Shown here: piece by piece, positions 1 through 12,533 of the stretch
How positions within the stretch are numbered: the first letter of the stretch is position 1
Layout of the letters: each line of letters starts with the position of its first letter
Origin: Methylotuvimicrobium buryatense 5G
GTDB taxonomy: Bacteria > Pseudomonadota > Gammaproteobacteria > Methylococcales > Methylomonadaceae
Assembly: GCF_000341735.1 (NCBI RefSeq)
Contig: NZ_KB455575.1
Location: 2,805,972-2,869,971 of the forward strand
Reading direction: 5' to 3'
DNA: 64,000 nucleotides
The notes under the pieces: model-generated
The model's database searches: none
The model's input: the letters and a program-made list of their open reading frames with translations, nothing else
Told to the model about the DNA's origin: nothing
Made by a program: the position numbers and the translations under genes

Positions 1-1276
<1,276 letters not shown>

Positions 1277-1506
1277 ATATAACCCCAATAAGTCTGACGT
1301 TATACGGATCAGCTGACATTTTCGCTTTCTGCTTGAGAACTCATTCAGTTCACGTTCGGTTCCGCCTATTTTAATCGCTCCCCTTGCCTTTCGACACGGG
1401 CGCTTCTAAACTCGACTTCTCCGTCTGTGTACATGAACTTGTTATTTGTATCTTCTTAGTTTAAATTGCTTTAAACGCTGAATTTACAGTGTACAGATTT
1501 CCAAAT

Positions 1507-1517
1507 TGTTAAAGAGC
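1507..1517 (-). promoter_or_regulatory. boxA antitermination site before 23S
   Basis: The minus strand reads GCTCTTTAACA, the classic boxA recognised by NusB/NusE. It lies in the spacer between tRNA-Ala and 23S, the same place as in E. coli rrn operons. A second identical copy sits in the 16S leader. Confidence 0.75.
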
Positions 1518-1592
1518 TATTACTGACGTTGTTGTTTCGTCACCAATGCTATACAGTCTTTTCGGGTGTTCGCCGTTAAAACTGTATAGCAT

Positions 1593-1668
1593 TGGTGGAG
1601 CCAGGGAGGATCGAACTCCCGACCTCCTGCGTGCAAGGCAGGCGCTCTCCCAGCTGAGCTATGGCCCC
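1593..1668 (-). tRNA. tRNA-Ala (anticodon TGC)
   Basis: Read on the minus strand the 76 nt begin GGGGCCATAGCTCAGCTGGG, have anticodon loop CTTGCACG (anticodon TGC), T-arm GGTTCGATCC-type sequence and encoded CCA end. It sits in the 16S-23S spacer together with tRNA-Ile, the standard arrangement. Confidence 0.97.
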
Positions 1669-1739
1669 TTGGGGGGTCGTGCAAACCAGGCAGTGCTAGC
1701 TTGACGGGTGGTCCTTCCGCTTCCAGGCTTGCGCCGCGT

Positions 1740-1816
<77 letters not shown>

Positions 1817-1883
1817 AGGCTCGTGACGTCTTCGATCAAAATAATTTGTTGTGGGTACTTATGACGAACGCTTGCTGTCTTTG

Positions 1884-3418
<1,535 letters not shown>

Positions 3419-3573
3419 AATATGGTTTGTGACTAAATAAGATCAGTCACCAATCTTGGCTCGACTAAGAATTAAACGTAATCTACTTGAATTAACGTGT
3501 TGTTCTTGCGTCGAATAGCTTTAACCGCTAAGCTACCCGCCACAAGCACCCACACAAATTATTTTGATCTGCT

Positions 3574-3584
3574 TGTTAAAGAGC
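3574..3584 (-). promoter_or_regulatory. boxA in the 16S leader
   Basis: Minus strand GCTCTTTAACA, identical to the copy before 23S, about 155 nt upstream of the 16S 5' end. It should load the Nus antitermination complex on the pre-rRNA. Confidence 0.75.
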
Positions 3585-3615
3585 TGGAAGACTTTCTCTC
3601 CCGTTGAGCCCGCCT

Positions 3616-3643
3616 ATTATACAGAGGCAAAACTCAATGTCAA
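3616..3643 (-). promoter_or_regulatory. rRNA promoter P2
   Basis: Read on the minus strand: -35 TTGACA (3638-3643), a 16 bp spacer, and -10 TATAAT (3616-3621), followed by the GC-rich stretch AGGCGGGC that fits a stringent-control discriminator. Both hexamers are perfect consensus. Confidence 0.85.
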
Positions 3644-3701
3644 ACTTTATTTTCAATCTCTTTCCCCGTCGTTCCGCTGTTTCGCGGCGGGAAAGACGAG
3701 C

Positions 3702-3729
3702 ATTATACAGCAACACACCAACCCGTCAA
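3702..3729 (-). promoter_or_regulatory. rRNA promoter P1
   Basis: Minus strand: -35 TTGACG (3724-3729), 16 bp spacer, -10 TATAAT (3702-3707), then GCTCG. Upstream lies an A/T-rich tract (3730-3765) that could be an UP element. With P2, 86 bp downstream, it forms the tandem pair typical of rrn operons. The tract between 3685 and 3795 has no gene. Confidence 0.82.
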
Positions 3730-3796
3730 GAGTTTATTTTGCTTTTTTCCAAATAAAGACAGCTCACCCGCCAGCAATAAACTCTAACCATTTTAT

Positions 3797-4990
3797 TTAA
3801 CTAACTATTTTGACTCTAGCAAACTTCCTTTTACCCACCTGATAAACATGCTCAGACCCTTTTGCGACATACAATTTATTGTCAGAGACCTTTTCACCGT
3901 CTATCTTAACTGCGCCTTGCTTAATCATACGCAGAGATTCCGACGTACTCCCGGTCAATCCGGCATCCTTTAATAAATTCGCAATCGGATATCCTTCATC
4001 CATCGAAGCAAGCGTCAATTCCTCCATTTCTTCCGGCATCTGCCCCTTTTGAAATCTAGCTTCGAAATTTTCCAAGGCTTTTTGTGCAGCCGATAAACCA
4101 TGGAATCTTTCAATTATTTCCTGGGCCAAGCTGACCTTACAGTCTCTCGGATTAGCACCTTCCTGACATTGCGCCCGCCAACGATTGATTTCATCAACCG
4201 ACCTGAAGCTCAATAATTCGAAATAGCGCCACATCAATTCGTCGGAAATTGACATGATTTTTCCGAACATATCATCCGGGGCATCCGCGACACCTATATA
4301 GTTATTGAGTGATTTGGACATTTTCTGGACACCATCCAAACCTTCCAAGATCGGCATAGTCATGACGACTTGAGGTTTTTGCCCATATATCTCCTGCAAT
4401 TGCCTTCCTACCAGCAGATTGAATTTTTGATCGGTACCTCCCAACTCGACATCGGCCTTCATCGCAACCGAATCATATCCCTGTATTAATGGATATAAAA
4501 ATTCATGTATCGCGATCGGCTGCCCGCCTTTATAGCGCTTACTGAAATCATCTCTTTCGAGCATTCTTGCCACGGTATGCTTTGCGGCCAATTGAATTAA
4601 TTCAGCCGGAGTCATCGCATTCATCCAACTCGAATTGAATAAGACCAAAGTCTTGGAAGGATCAAGTATCTTGAAAACCTGTTCCTCATAAGTCTTGGCA
4701 TTTTCAATGACCTCATCACGCGTCAGAGGTTTGCGCGTTACGTTCTTTCCGGTCGGATCCCCGATCATGCCTGTAAAATCGCCAATCAAGAACAAGACTT
4801 CATGCCCGTAGTCTTGAAATTGCCTTAATTTATTGATCAGTACGGTATGCCCAAGATGCAAATCAGGAGCGGTTGGATCAAAACCAGCCTTGATTCTGAG
4901 CGGACGCCCTTCCTCCAGTTTTTTCATCAATTCAGATTCAACCAGAATTTCCTCGGTTCCTCTGGAAAGATACTTCAATTGATCTTGCAA
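3797..4990 (-). CDS. tyrS: tyrosyl-tRNA synthetase
   Basis: Charges tRNA-Tyr with tyrosine in the cytosol. The 397-residue class I synthetase has the HIGH-like motif HLGH at residues 45-48, the tyrosine pocket segment [10 protein letters not shown] (166-175) followed by [13 protein letters not shown], the KMSKS loop at 223-227 and a C-terminal S4 RNA-binding domain from about residue 335. The LIQGYDSV and ADVELGG wording matches the TyrZ-like branch rather than E. coli TyrS. The start is a TTG at 4990: it lies 5 nt after a near-perfect ribosome-binding site AAGGAGG, whereas the next Met is at residue 22, too far inside the fold. The gene ends 70 bp before the rRNA P1 promoter and is read towards it, in the same direction. 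Confidence 0.97.
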   Translation of the reverse strand: MQDQLKYLSRGTEEILVESELMKKLEEGRPLRIKAGFDPTAPDLHLGHTVLINKLRQFQDYGHEVLFLIGDFTGMIGDPTGKNVTRKPLTRDEVIENAKTYEEQVFKILDPSKTLVLFNSSWMNAMTPAELIQLAAKHTVARMLERDDFSKRYKGGQPIAIHEFLYPLIQGYDSVAMKADVELGGTDQKFNLLVGRQLQEIYGQKPQVVMTMPILEGLDGVQKMSKSLNNYIGVADAPDDMFGKIMSISDELMWRYFELLSFRSVDEINRWRAQCQEGANPRDCKVSLAQEIIERFHGLSAAQKALENFEARFQKGQMPEEMEELTLASMDEGYPIANLLKDAGLTGSTSESLRMIKQGAVKIDGEKVSDNKLYVAKGSEHVYQVGKRKFARVKIVS

Positions 4991-5038
4991 TTTAGCCTCC
5001 TTTTAAGAAAACATTAATCTAACTGTAATACTGTTGCA

Positions 5039-5067
5039 TTGACGTGGCAAAATATTCTCAGTATATC
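5039..5067 (+). promoter_or_regulatory. candidate sigma-70 promoter for the M23 peptidase
   Basis: TTGACG (5039-5044), 17 bp spacer, TATATC (5062-5067), with a second TATAAT at 5071-5076 just after it. It lies in the 149 bp gap between the divergent tyrS and peptidase genes and points at the peptidase start at 5140. Confidence 0.5.
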
Positions 5068-5139
5068 AGCTATAATTACAGATAAAACTACTTCTCACCC
5101 CCAACTTTACTGAACACTTCCACTATCGCATAAAGACTC

Positions 5140-6447
5140 GTGAAAAATAGAATTTATAAATCCTTGTTTTTAGGAATCAGCTCCGCTGTCGTTGCAAGTG
5201 CTAGCTATGCACTTATCACCCCTGAAAGCAAAGTCAGATCGGCCGACATAAACGCCTTTACCAATAATGTTTTTTTAATCGGAACAAATAATCCGTTTAA
5301 CGATAACCTCGCGTTTAAATTCGACGATCTCGGCGAATCATCCGATTTCAGGTCAATCGAACATATTATTGAAAGAGGCGAAAATCTTTCCACGATCTTT
5401 TCCAAACTCCACCTAAATAAATCCGATCTACATCAGATTATTCATGCCAACGAAGCAGGCCGTGAGTTTGCAATGATTTCCTCCGGCAAGACACTTCAAG
5501 TCAAAACGACACAGAGCGGTGAACTGACCGAAATTTCATACCAAAAAAGCCCAATTGAAACCGTCAAAGCTGTACGCGAAAACGACACATTCAATGTCGA
5601 GATTTCGAGCAAAACCACCGAAACAACAATCGCCAGAACCGTCGGCACCATTCGTAACTCTTTGTTTTACGATGGAAAGCGCGCAGGGTTGAGCGACAAA
5701 TTGATACTACAACTCGCCAACATCTTTGCTTTCGATATCGACTTTGCATTAGATATCAAAGAAAACGATACCTTTTCTGTCGTCTATGAAAAACATATTG
5801 CGGAAGGCGAAGAAGTCGGTTCCGGCAATATTCTTGCTGCCGAATTCAATAATCATGGCAAGGTTTATCGTGCCGTCCGTTTTCAGGAGAATTCCGGCTC
5901 CGCACAATATTATCGACCCAATGGCGAAGGTTTACGTAAAGCCTTTGTACGAACGCCGGTCGACTTTATCCGTATCAGCTCACCTTTCAATTTAAAGCGC
6001 AAGCATCCTATCTTAAATAGAATCCGCGCTCACAAAGGTGTTGATTATGCGGCCAAGACCGGAACTCCGGTAAAAGTGACCGGCGATGGAAAAATACAAT
6101 TCTTAGGAAGGCAAAACGGTTACGGACGCGTGATCATCGTCCAACATGATGACAACCGCTACAGCACACTTTATGCTCATCTCTCGGCATTCAATAACCG
6201 CTTCAAGCAAGGAGGCACTGTAAAGCAAGGCGATATTATCGGCTATGTCGGTCAATCCGGCTTGGCTAGCGGCCCTCATCTGCACTACGAATTCAGAGTA
6301 AACGGTGAACATCGCGATCCGTTATCGGTAGCCTTGCCAAACTCGATGCCGATCAGCCCTTCTTTGCTGGAAAAATTCAAAGCCGATACGAAGCCTCTCA
6401 TAGCACAACTGGACCAAGCAAGAAACAGCTTACTTGCACAGAAGTAA
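5140..6447 (+). CDS. M23 murein DD-endopeptidase, MepM-like
   Basis: Exported peptidoglycan hydrolase expected to cut peptide cross-links so that new murein can be inserted. The 435-residue protein has a single N-terminal membrane or signal segment (residues 6-25), an OapA/LysM-like domain (about 73-125, with VERGENLSTIF-type wording: IERGENLSTIF), a linker domain, and a C-terminal LytM/M23 domain (about 285-390) with the zinc motifs HKGVD and HLHYEF, so the metal ligands look intact and the enzyme should be active. The start is GTG at 5140, directly before the hydrophobic segment. It is divergent from tyrS and 18 bp upstream of anmK, a murein-recycling gene, so the two probably share a transcript. 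Confidence 0.92.
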   Translation: MKNRIYKSLFLGISSAVVASASYALITPESKVRSADINAFTNNVFLIGTNNPFNDNLAFKFDDLGESSDFRSIEHIIERGENLSTIFSKLHLNKSDLHQIIHANEAGREFAMISSGKTLQVKTTQSGELTEISYQKSPIETVKAVRENDTFNVEISSKTTETTIARTVGTIRNSLFYDGKRAGLSDKLILQLANIFAFDIDFALDIKENDTFSVVYEKHIAEGEEVGSGNILAAEFNNHGKVYRAVRFQENSGSAQYYRPNGEGLRKAFVRTPVDFIRISSPFNLKRKHPILNRIRAHKGVDYAAKTGTPVKVTGDGKIQFLGRQNGYGRVIIVQHDDNRYSTLYAHLSAFNNRFKQGGTVKQGDIIGYVGQSGLASGPHLHYEFRVNGEHRDPLSVALPNSMPISPSLLEKFKADTKPLIAQLDQARNSLLAQK

Positions 6448-6465
6448 CGGGGCATCACAATTTCA

Positions 6466-7596
6466 ATGACCGAGCTCTATATTGGCTTAATGTCTGGGAC
6501 CAGCATCGACGGCATCGATGCTGGTCTTGTCGATTTTAGTAGCGGCCACCCTGAGTTCATCGCCTTCGAATACCACCCTTTTCCTGACCGGATCAGAACC
6601 GAGCTGACTGAAATTACTTCTTGCGATCATCCTGTTCTGCTAAAAAATATCGGCAAGCTTGACTCGCAACTGGGTAGTTTATTCGCACAAAGCGCACAGC
6701 GTTTAATCGCTAAAGCTGGCTTTTCTGCTTCAGATATCGCTGCAATCGGCAGTCACGGTCACACCCTTTTCCATGCACCAGAGCCGAACACCCCTTTTTG
6801 CCTACAAATCGGCGATCCCAACATCATCGCACAAGTCACAGGGATTACTACCGTAGCCGATTTTCGCCGTCGTGATATAGCCGCCGGAGGACAAGGCGCG
6901 CCTCTCGTTCCGGCTTTCCATCAAGCTTTATTCGGCTGCCCAAGTGAAAACCGTGTGATCGCCAATATCGGCGGCATTGCCAATATAACGATTTTGCCAA
7001 AAGACTCGTCGAAACCTGTCATAGGTTTCGATACCGGGCCCGGCAATACATTAATGGATACATGGATAAAAAAACATCAAGAAAGTCATTTCGACCATAA
7101 CGGAAACTGGGCCAGAACAGGTCAAGTCAATAAGCGCCTGCTCTCGCAGCTAAAAGCCGACTATTATTTTAAGAGCACAGCACCCAAAAGCACGGGGAAA
7201 GAATATTTTTCACTGGCTTGGCTAACTAAACACCTCCGCGAGTTCTCGGAACAAAAACCGGAAGATGTCCAGGCATGCTTATGCCAATTAACAGCAGAAA
7301 CCATTTGCGACGGGATCCGCGATTATGCCCCTTGTACAGACAAAGTATTAGTTTGCGGGGGCGGCGCGCGCAATAGCTATTTATTGGAAAAACTGCAGGA
7401 CAATTTGAATTGTCCCGTATTATCGACCGAAGAGTACCATTTACATCCCGATCATGTGGAAGCAATTGCTTTTGCTTGGTTAGCCAGACAGACCATGAAT
7501 AGCCTGCCCGGCAACCTTATGTCGGTTACCGGTGCAAAACAGCCGGTAATTCTGGGAGGAATCTATCCCGGGCGCGCCGCATTATGCGGAAAATGA
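6466..7596 (+). CDS. anmK: anhydro-N-acetylmuramic acid kinase
   Basis: Recycles cell-wall sugar: phosphorylates and hydrolyses 1,6-anhydro-MurNAc to MurNAc-6-phosphate with ATP. The 376 residues match the family's usual length. Visible signatures are [12 protein letters not shown] (residues 7-18, ATP/sugar binding), [19 protein letters not shown] near 135-152, the phosphate loop IGFDTGPGN near 185, and the adenosine-binding CGGGARN near 300. It follows the M23 endopeptidase by 18 bp, which fits a murein turnover pair. Its last 15 bp overlap the 3' end of the convergent erpA gene. Confidence 0.97.
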   Translation: MTELYIGLMSGTSIDGIDAGLVDFSSGHPEFIAFEYHPFPDRIRTELTEITSCDHPVLLKNIGKLDSQLGSLFAQSAQRLIAKAGFSASDIAAIGSHGHTLFHAPEPNTPFCLQIGDPNIIAQVTGITTVADFRRRDIAAGGQGAPLVPAFHQALFGCPSENRVIANIGGIANITILPKDSSKPVIGFDTGPGNTLMDTWIKKHQESHFDHNGNWARTGQVNKRLLSQLKADYYFKSTAPKSTGKEYFSLAWLTKHLREFSEQKPEDVQACLCQLTAETICDGIRDYAPCTDKVLVCGGGARNSYLLEKLQDNLNCPVLSTEEYHLHPDHVEAIAFAWLARQTMNSLPGNLMSVTGAKQPVILGGIYPGRAALCGK

Positions 7597-7914
7597 CGAT
7601 CCGCAACCGCAAGTCGTAGTCGCGTTAGGGTTGCGTATCACAAACTGAGCGCCGGAAATATCTTCCTTGTAATCGATTTCGGCACCCGTTAAGTATTGAA
7701 TGCTCATCGAATCGATCAAAACCGTCACGCCGCCGTTTTCGACTTGCGTATCATCTTCATTTACTTCCTCATCAAACGTAAAGCCGTACTGAAAGCCCGA
7801 GCAGCCTCCACCCGACACATAAACTCTCAACTTGAGATTGTCGTTGCCTTCCTCGGCAATTAAATCGCCGACTTTCGCAGCGGCGCTATCGGTAAAAATA
7901 ATTGGTTCAGCCAT
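7582..7914 (-). CDS. erpA: A-type iron-sulfur cluster insertion protein
   Basis: Carrier that delivers Fe-S clusters to apo-proteins, in E. coli notably to the isoprenoid enzymes IspG and IspH. This 110-residue protein has the HesB/IscA fold signature with the three cluster cysteines: Cys38 in [11 protein letters not shown] and Cys102/Cys104 in CGCGSSFSA. Length and the final SSFSA agree with ErpA rather than IscA. It converges on anmK with a 15 bp overlap. An IspH gene, a possible client, lies far away at 49.4 kb. Confidence 0.95.
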   Translation of the reverse strand: MAEPIIFTDSAAAKVGDLIAEEGNDNLKLRVYVSGGGCSGFQYGFTFDEEVNEDDTQVENGGVTVLIDSMSIQYLTGAEIDYKEDISGAQFVIRNPNATTTCGCGSSFSA

Positions 7915-7980
7915 AAAGTTTCTACTATCGAAATTAAAAAGTTATCAAAGTATGACAATCCCTAGTGTTTTAGTCAAGAT

Positions 7981-9012
7981 TTAAGGATAAAGCGCAGGAA
8001 TCCTCAGCCCCTCAGCTTCATCAAAACCGAACATTAAATTCATATTTTGCAACGCTTGCCCGGAAGCCCCTTTTACCAGATTATCAATCACGGATAACAC
8101 CACCAACATCCGCTCCCCTTGGGGCTGATGAACGGCAATTTGACAAACATTGCCGCCCCTAACATTGCGGGTATCCGGGTGCGATCCATAAGGCAACACA
8201 TCGACAAACGGCTCGTTGATATAGCGTTGTTCATAAAGTGCTTGAACGGCTTCTCCGTCTTCTAGCAATGGCGCATACAAGGTGGCATGAATACCTCGTA
8301 TCATCGGTATTAGATGAGGAACAAAAGTCAAACCTACAGACCTTTTAGCGATCCTCTCCAAACCCTGGATTACTTCGGGTAAATGACGATGACCGTTTGC
8401 CGCATAAGCTTTAAAACTCTCGCCGGCTTCACTCATCAAGGTCGTCAATTGCGCTTTTCGCCCGGCACCGCTAACACCGGACTTAACATCGGCAACCAAC
8501 CGATCGACCTCGACCAAGCCTTGCTCAATCAACGGCAAAAAACCTAATTGCACAGCAGTCGGATAACAACCCGGGCACGCAATCAAATTAGCATTTTTGA
8601 TCGCTTCGCGGTTGACCTCCGGCAAACCGTAAACGGCTTGTTCGATCAGATCAGGGCAGGCATGCTCCATGCCGTACCATTTTTCCCATTGTTTTGGATC
8701 TTTCAAACGAAAATCAGCCGACAAATCGATGACTTTGACACCCCGCGCCATCAATTGTTCAGCCATCAACATGGCAGTACCGTTCGGCGTCGCAAAAAAT
8801 ACCGCATCGCAATCAGATAATCTCTCGACTTCCGGGGCGCTAAAAACCGTATCGATAAAACCGCGCAAACTCGGATACACTTCATCGACTCTTTTGCCCG
8901 CATCATTTCTCGATGTCACGACAGAGACCTCGACTTTCTTATGTAAAGCCAAGAGCCGCAGCAACTCCACACCCGTATAACCGGTGCCTCCAACAATACC
9001 TACCCGTACCAT
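7981..9012 (-). CDS. argC: N-acetyl-gamma-glutamyl-phosphate reductase
   Basis: Third step of arginine synthesis: NADPH-dependent reduction of N-acetylglutamyl phosphate to the semialdehyde, in the cytosol. The nucleotide-binding loop [10 protein letters not shown] is at the N terminus and the catalytic cysteine sits in [10 protein letters not shown] near residue 148; GVSGAGRKA and the HRH-containing NGHRHLPE segment follow. I place the start at the ATG at 9012, 343 residues, because the preceding TTG codon would sit too close to the GAGGT ribosome-binding site. It reads in the same direction as erpA, 66 bp upstream of it, and could share a transcript. Confidence 0.97.
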   Translation of the reverse strand: MVRVGIVGGTGYTGVELLRLLALHKKVEVSVVTSRNDAGKRVDEVYPSLRGFIDTVFSAPEVERLSDCDAVFFATPNGTAMLMAEQLMARGVKVIDLSADFRLKDPKQWEKWYGMEHACPDLIEQAVYGLPEVNREAIKNANLIACPGCYPTAVQLGFLPLIEQGLVEVDRLVADVKSGVSGAGRKAQLTTLMSEAGESFKAYAANGHRHLPEVIQGLERIAKRSVGLTFVPHLIPMIRGIHATLYAPLLEDGEAVQALYEQRYINEPFVDVLPYGSHPDTRNVRGGNVCQIAVHQPQGERMLVVLSVIDNLVKGASGQALQNMNLMFGFDEAEGLRIPALYP

Positions 9013-9066
9013 CAACTTACCTCACCCGATTGATCTGAAAATTAAATCATTGTGCCAATTTCATCA

Positions 9067-9097
9067 TATATACACTTCGCGCTTCAAATTTAGGCAT
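9067..9097 (+). repeat. solo F1 left end
   Basis: TATACACTTCGCGCTTCAAA followed by TTTAGGCA is a diverged copy of the F1 left terminus (TATACCTTTCGCACTTCAAA). No matching right end is nearby; an F3 element begins 20 bp later. Confidence 0.55.
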
Positions 9098-9118
9098 TTC
9101 CGCATGGAAGTACCAGGC

Positions 9119-9291
9119 CGTTAGGATTTCGTCCTGGAGCTATGAGCTTTGTCGAAGGTTCGTTAACTCGCTTGACAGGACGCCGTGAATACATTCCTGT
9201 GCTTGACCGAGGCTCCCTGCCGGCGACACCTGTCGATCAAGTTACCAAACACCCCATAAAATAGGGAAGTTATCTTCGACCAAATCCTTAG
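9119..9291 (-). repeat. F3 fold-back element, copy 1
   Basis: Ends CGTTAGGATTTCG and (complement) CCTAAGGATTTGG form an inverted pair. Inside are the arms GTTAACTCGCTTGACAGG and CCTGTCGATCAAGTTACC, which can base-pair, and the shared core in minus orientation (GGCGTCC next to GTGAATACATTCC). It fills the gap upstream of argC. It resembles the elements at 18.9 and 22.4 kb. Confidence 0.65.
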
Positions 9292-9422
9292 GCAGATTCA
9301 CTCGGTTCTAAAAATTGACCAGACAGTGTATATCCAACAACGAAATCGGCTTGTTAATGGCTGACATTTTACAGGATATCTGTTTCGGTTCAGTCGAAAT
9401 TATTTTTCATGAAGAATGGGCA

Positions 9423-9562
9423 TATACCTTTCGTACTTTAAATTTCGGCGATACTGAAGGAGGGACAGGCATGAATGCTGGCATAGAGGAGCTTACAGGA
9501 ATGTATTAACGGCGTCCTTTGCGGGTTACCCCGGTGCCGAATTTTGATCTGCGATAGGTATA
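9423..9562 (+). repeat. F1 fold-back element, copy 1 (diverged)
   Basis: Begins TATACCTTTCGTACTTTAAA and ends with GCCGAATTTTGATCTGCGAT and GGTATA. The inner hairpin GAATGCTGGCATAG is decayed. It lies 86 bp 3' of the HupE/TonB receptor stop. Nothing coding is seen in 9013-9648 apart from these repeats. Confidence 0.75.
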
Positions 9563-9648
9563 ATTCGCGCAGTTGAACGAGAAGGATCGAAATCAATGCG
9601 TTTTTCAAGCAGCCGATTTTCTCATTTTTTTGCGCTTTCGAATCCGAG

Positions 9649-12267
9649 TCAAAAATTCGCGGTTACGCTCATTCTGAAACTGACTGGTTCGACGGGATGA
9701 AAATGGATGTCTTCTACAGGGGTTGTCTCACCTCGCATTTGCGATTCGTAGTAGTAGTCGATTGCGCTGTCTTTGCGGTCGAGGATATTGAACACTTCGG
9801 CCTGCACGGTCCAGGTCTTATCGAAACGGTAACCGAGCATCGCCGATAACAAAACCGTCGAATCCGAACGGGCGCTGTTGTCTTCAATCAACGGTCTCGG
9901 TCCGAAATAACGCAACCTTGGGCCGCCGAAGAAACCGCCGTAAATATCGTGAACCGTGGCACCGGTTGCGATCACGCTTTCAATCGCACCGGGAATACGA
10001 TCGCCGGCCGGATCGTTACCGCGAAAACGCGCTTTCGAAAAACTGAAATCGGCATCGAAGGTCAGCCAATCGGTCGGCGAATAATAATTCGCCCATTCGA
10101 CGCCAAAACGGCGGCTCGGACGGCTAGTTTCGGTCGTTCCCGCATCGCCGACAAACAACAATTCGGAATCGATATCGAGCCACCAAACCGACAGCGTACT
10201 TTGCAATCCTTTAAACCAGGTCGTGCGCAGCCCCCCTTCGGCTCCGTAAGTACGAACCAACGGCACGGCGCGTTTGATCGGGTTACCGCCTCCATCGACG
10301 GTATCGCCGCTCACAGGATCGACACGCTGATTGATACCGCGCGCATCGTTACTGTGAAAACCGAGACCGCCGTTCAGGTAAAGCTCGGTATCCGCCCAAG
10401 GCCCGAATACGATACCGGCTTTCGGACTAACGATGCCGTCGGTACGCGTACCGTTGTTTTCGGACCGGTTACTGTCGGATACGTCGAATTGAAAGCCGTC
10501 GAAACGAACGCCCAATTGCGTTCTCAGCCAGGATGTCCAGCGGGTCTTGTTTTCGAAATACGGACTGACATTGGTCACGCGCACATCGTCGCTGCGAACG
10601 ATATCCCACTGCTGCCGCGCCTCGGTCAACAGCAAACCGTTACGGATCGAGTCGTTTCTCACCTGCAGACCGATTGTGCTATCGGAGTCGAAAGCGCCGA
10701 TTTTATGAAAAAACGTGTGGCTTGCGTTCAGACCGGATGTCCAGCGCTTATCGGGCTGAGCGAATTGGTCGCCGCGGTCTGGATCTTCGAGAAAATAGGT
10801 AAAGTTCGAGTACAGATCGAGTTCATGATAAATTCCGTAAACCGTCAGTTTGGATGCCGACGCCTCGTCTTGACGATGCCATTCGCCGGTGATGCTGTAT
10901 CGCCGACTGCTGCCGCCGTCGGTTGGATCGAGCGTGCCGAAACGCCCGATCGTTCTGGAGTCGACCGCGCGCCGGGGGATTTGGTCGGTCGCGTTCCAGT
11001 CGGCTTTATAGGCCATAGCGGTAACGCTCCAGCCTGAGCTTTCATACTCTTGACTGTAGCGAAGCAAGCCGTTGAATTTCAAATAATCGTTGCTGACCGT
11101 CCACGGCCCCCCGTTATGAACGATTTCGCCGCCATAAAGCAAATTGCCGTCACCGAGCCTGTGCGAACCGGCCGACAGCCCCCGATAATAATCGAAACTA
11201 CCGCCGGTAAATCGAGCGATATGTCCGGGCAAGGTATTGGCATAGCGTATATCGGCGGCACCGGCACTGGAAAAGTCACCGTTTTCGGCGTAGTAATTGC
11301 CTTTTTGATAATGGATCGTGGCTATCAATTCGGGAATCAGAAAGTTGGTATCGGTCCAACCCTGACCGTGTGCGTGCGAAACTAAATTCACCGGCACGCC
11401 GTCGATCTTGGTTAAAAAATCGGTGCCGTGATCGAGATTGAAGCCTCTTAAAAAAAACTGATTCGATTTTCCTTCGCCGCTATGCTGCGATGCGATCAGG
11501 CCGGGCACCGTTTCGAGTATCTCGCCGGGCCGAATGATAGGCCGGTACTGCAGCTGCTCTTGCCCGACATTACCCTGCGATGCGCTGTCTGCGATACCGA
11601 CCAAAGAATCGCCGCGTTCGGTCACAACCATCTTGGGAAGTAACTCCAACTGCATCGTTTCGGATTCGATATCCGAACCGCTATCTTCATCATCCGCAAC
11701 CGCCTGTGCATGAACCGATGTCCCGAACACAGTTGCGAACGCCAAAACAGCCAAGCGCACCATTATGATGCCGGTACCGTGCAATAATAGTGTCGCGGTA
11801 ACGAATCCCAAGGCAAACGACAACAAACCGGCCGAGGCCGGCATTTCTTGTCCGTGAGCGTAGCCGTGAAAAAATGCGAAAAACATCACGACCGAAATAC
11901 TCGCAAGCGCCGGTACGCAAATTCTGCGCAAAACCAACAACCCGAACACCGCGACCGACAAAAGAATCATCGGCTCGACGCCCCAAACCGGCAGCCCTGC
12001 AACGCCGATTAGACCGCCAAGACACATCACACCGACAAATGCCAACGGCAATTGCCATACAGAGTTACCTTTAAGCTGCGAGGCCCAAATGCCGACAGCC
12101 AGCATCGTCAACAAATGATCCCAACCTTCAAGTGGATGACTGAAACCGCTAAGCCAACCGCTGCTGTCGATATCCTGGAGATGTGCTTTGGCACAAAGCG
12201 GAAACAACATCAACGGCAGACAAAACGACCACACGGTCCAAGCGGATTTCTTGAAAAGAAAATTCAT
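9649..12267 (-). CDS. HupE/UreJ-type metal permease fused to a TonB-dependent receptor
   Basis: An 872-residue protein joining two modules normally found in different membranes. Residues 1-28 look like a signal peptide; residues 30-185 are a HupE/UreJ domain with about six membrane segments and its hallmark motifs HPLEGWDH (44-51) and FHGYAHGQE (133-141), a family tied to nickel or cobalt entry through the inner membrane. From about 190 a TonB-dependent outer-membrane receptor follows: plug domain about 235-345 (RPGEILETVPG, FFLRGFNLDHG) and a 22-strand-type barrel ending in aromatic-rich SFRMSVTANF. Between them, residues 169-189 (MVRLAVLAFA then TVFGTSVHAQA) read like a second, cleavable signal peptide. 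ATG start with AAAGGT upstream. Substrate unknown; nickel or cobalt is inferred only from the HupE part. Confidence 0.85.
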   Translation of the reverse strand: MNFLFKKSAWTVWSFCLPLMLFPLCAKAHLQDIDSSGWLSGFSHPLEGWDHLLTMLAVGIWASQLKGNSVWQLPLAFVGVMCLGGLIGVAGLPVWGVEPMILLSVAVFGLLVLRRICVPALASISVVMFFAFFHGYAHGQEMPASAGLLSFALGFVTATLLLHGTGIIMVRLAVLAFATVFGTSVHAQAVADDEDSGSDIESETMQLELLPKMVVTERGDSLVGIADSASQGNVGQEQLQYRPIIRPGEILETVPGLIASQHSGEGKSNQFFLRGFNLDHGTDFLTKIDGVPVNLVSHAHGQGWTDTNFLIPELIATIHYQKGNYYAENGDFSSAGAADIRYANTLPGHIARFTGGSFDYYRGLSAGSHRLGDGNLLYGGEIVHNGGPWTVSNDYLKFNGLLRYSQEYESSGWSVTAMAYKADWNATDQIPRRAVDSRTIGRFGTLDPTDGGSSRRYSITGEWHRQDEASASKLTVYGIYHELDLYSNFTYFLEDPDRGDQFAQPDKRWTSGLNASHTFFHKIGAFDSDSTIGLQVRNDSIRNGLLLTEARQQWDIVRSDDVRVTNVSPYFENKTRWTSWLRTQLGVRFDGFQFDVSDSNRSENNGTRTDGIVSPKAGIVFGPWADTELYLNGGLGFHSNDARGINQRVDPVSGDTVDGGGNPIKRAVPLVRTYGAEGGLRTTWFKGLQSTLSVWWLDIDSELLFVGDAGTTETSRPSRRFGVEWANYYSPTDWLTFDADFSFSKARFRGNDPAGDRIPGAIESVIATGATVHDIYGGFFGGPRLRYFGPRPLIEDNSARSDSTVLLSAMLGYRFDKTWTVQAEVFNILDRKDSAIDYYYESQMRGETTPVEDIHFHPVEPVSFRMSVTANF

Positions 12268-12303
12268 TCTATACCTTTGTTATTAACAACCGTTTTCGAA
12301 AGT

Positions 12304-12340
12304 TATATCTTTGCTAGTCAAATTTCGGCACAGGGCGATC
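12304..12340 (-). repeat. solo F1 end
   Basis: TATCTTTGCTAGTCAAATTT followed by CGGCACAGGG matches the variant F1 end seen at 44564 (TATACCCTTTGCTAGTCAAA). It sits immediately upstream of the HupE/TonB gene and before a complete F1 copy. Confidence 0.5.
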
Positions 12341-12356
12341 GGAGCCCCTCGACTGT

Positions 12357-12515
12357 TATACCCATCGTAGATCAAATTCGGCACCGGGAGCCCGTCAAAG
12401 GACGCCGTGAATACATCCATGTCGGCTCTATGCCAGCATCCATGCTGGCAAAGCCTTTACCGATCACCCCGGCGCCTCTTTAAGCATCGCCGAAATTTGA
12501 AGTGCGAAAGGTATA
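12357..12515 (-). repeat. F1 fold-back element, copy 2
   Basis: Complete copy in minus orientation: starts TATACCCATCGTAGATCAAA and ends TTTGAAGTGCGAAAGGTATA. The apical hairpin is TGCCAGCAT, loop CC, ATGCTGGCA (12430-12449). It lies upstream of the HupE/TonB gene, in what should be its promoter region. Confidence 0.85.
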
Positions 12516-12533
12516 TATACGGCACATCAACAA

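Noticed and set aside
9949-11037. Long open frame (362 codons) opposite the HupE/TonB receptor
   Set aside because: It mirrors a clearly real gene, has Arg- and Thr-rich composition without any motif, and is explained by codon bias on the other strand.
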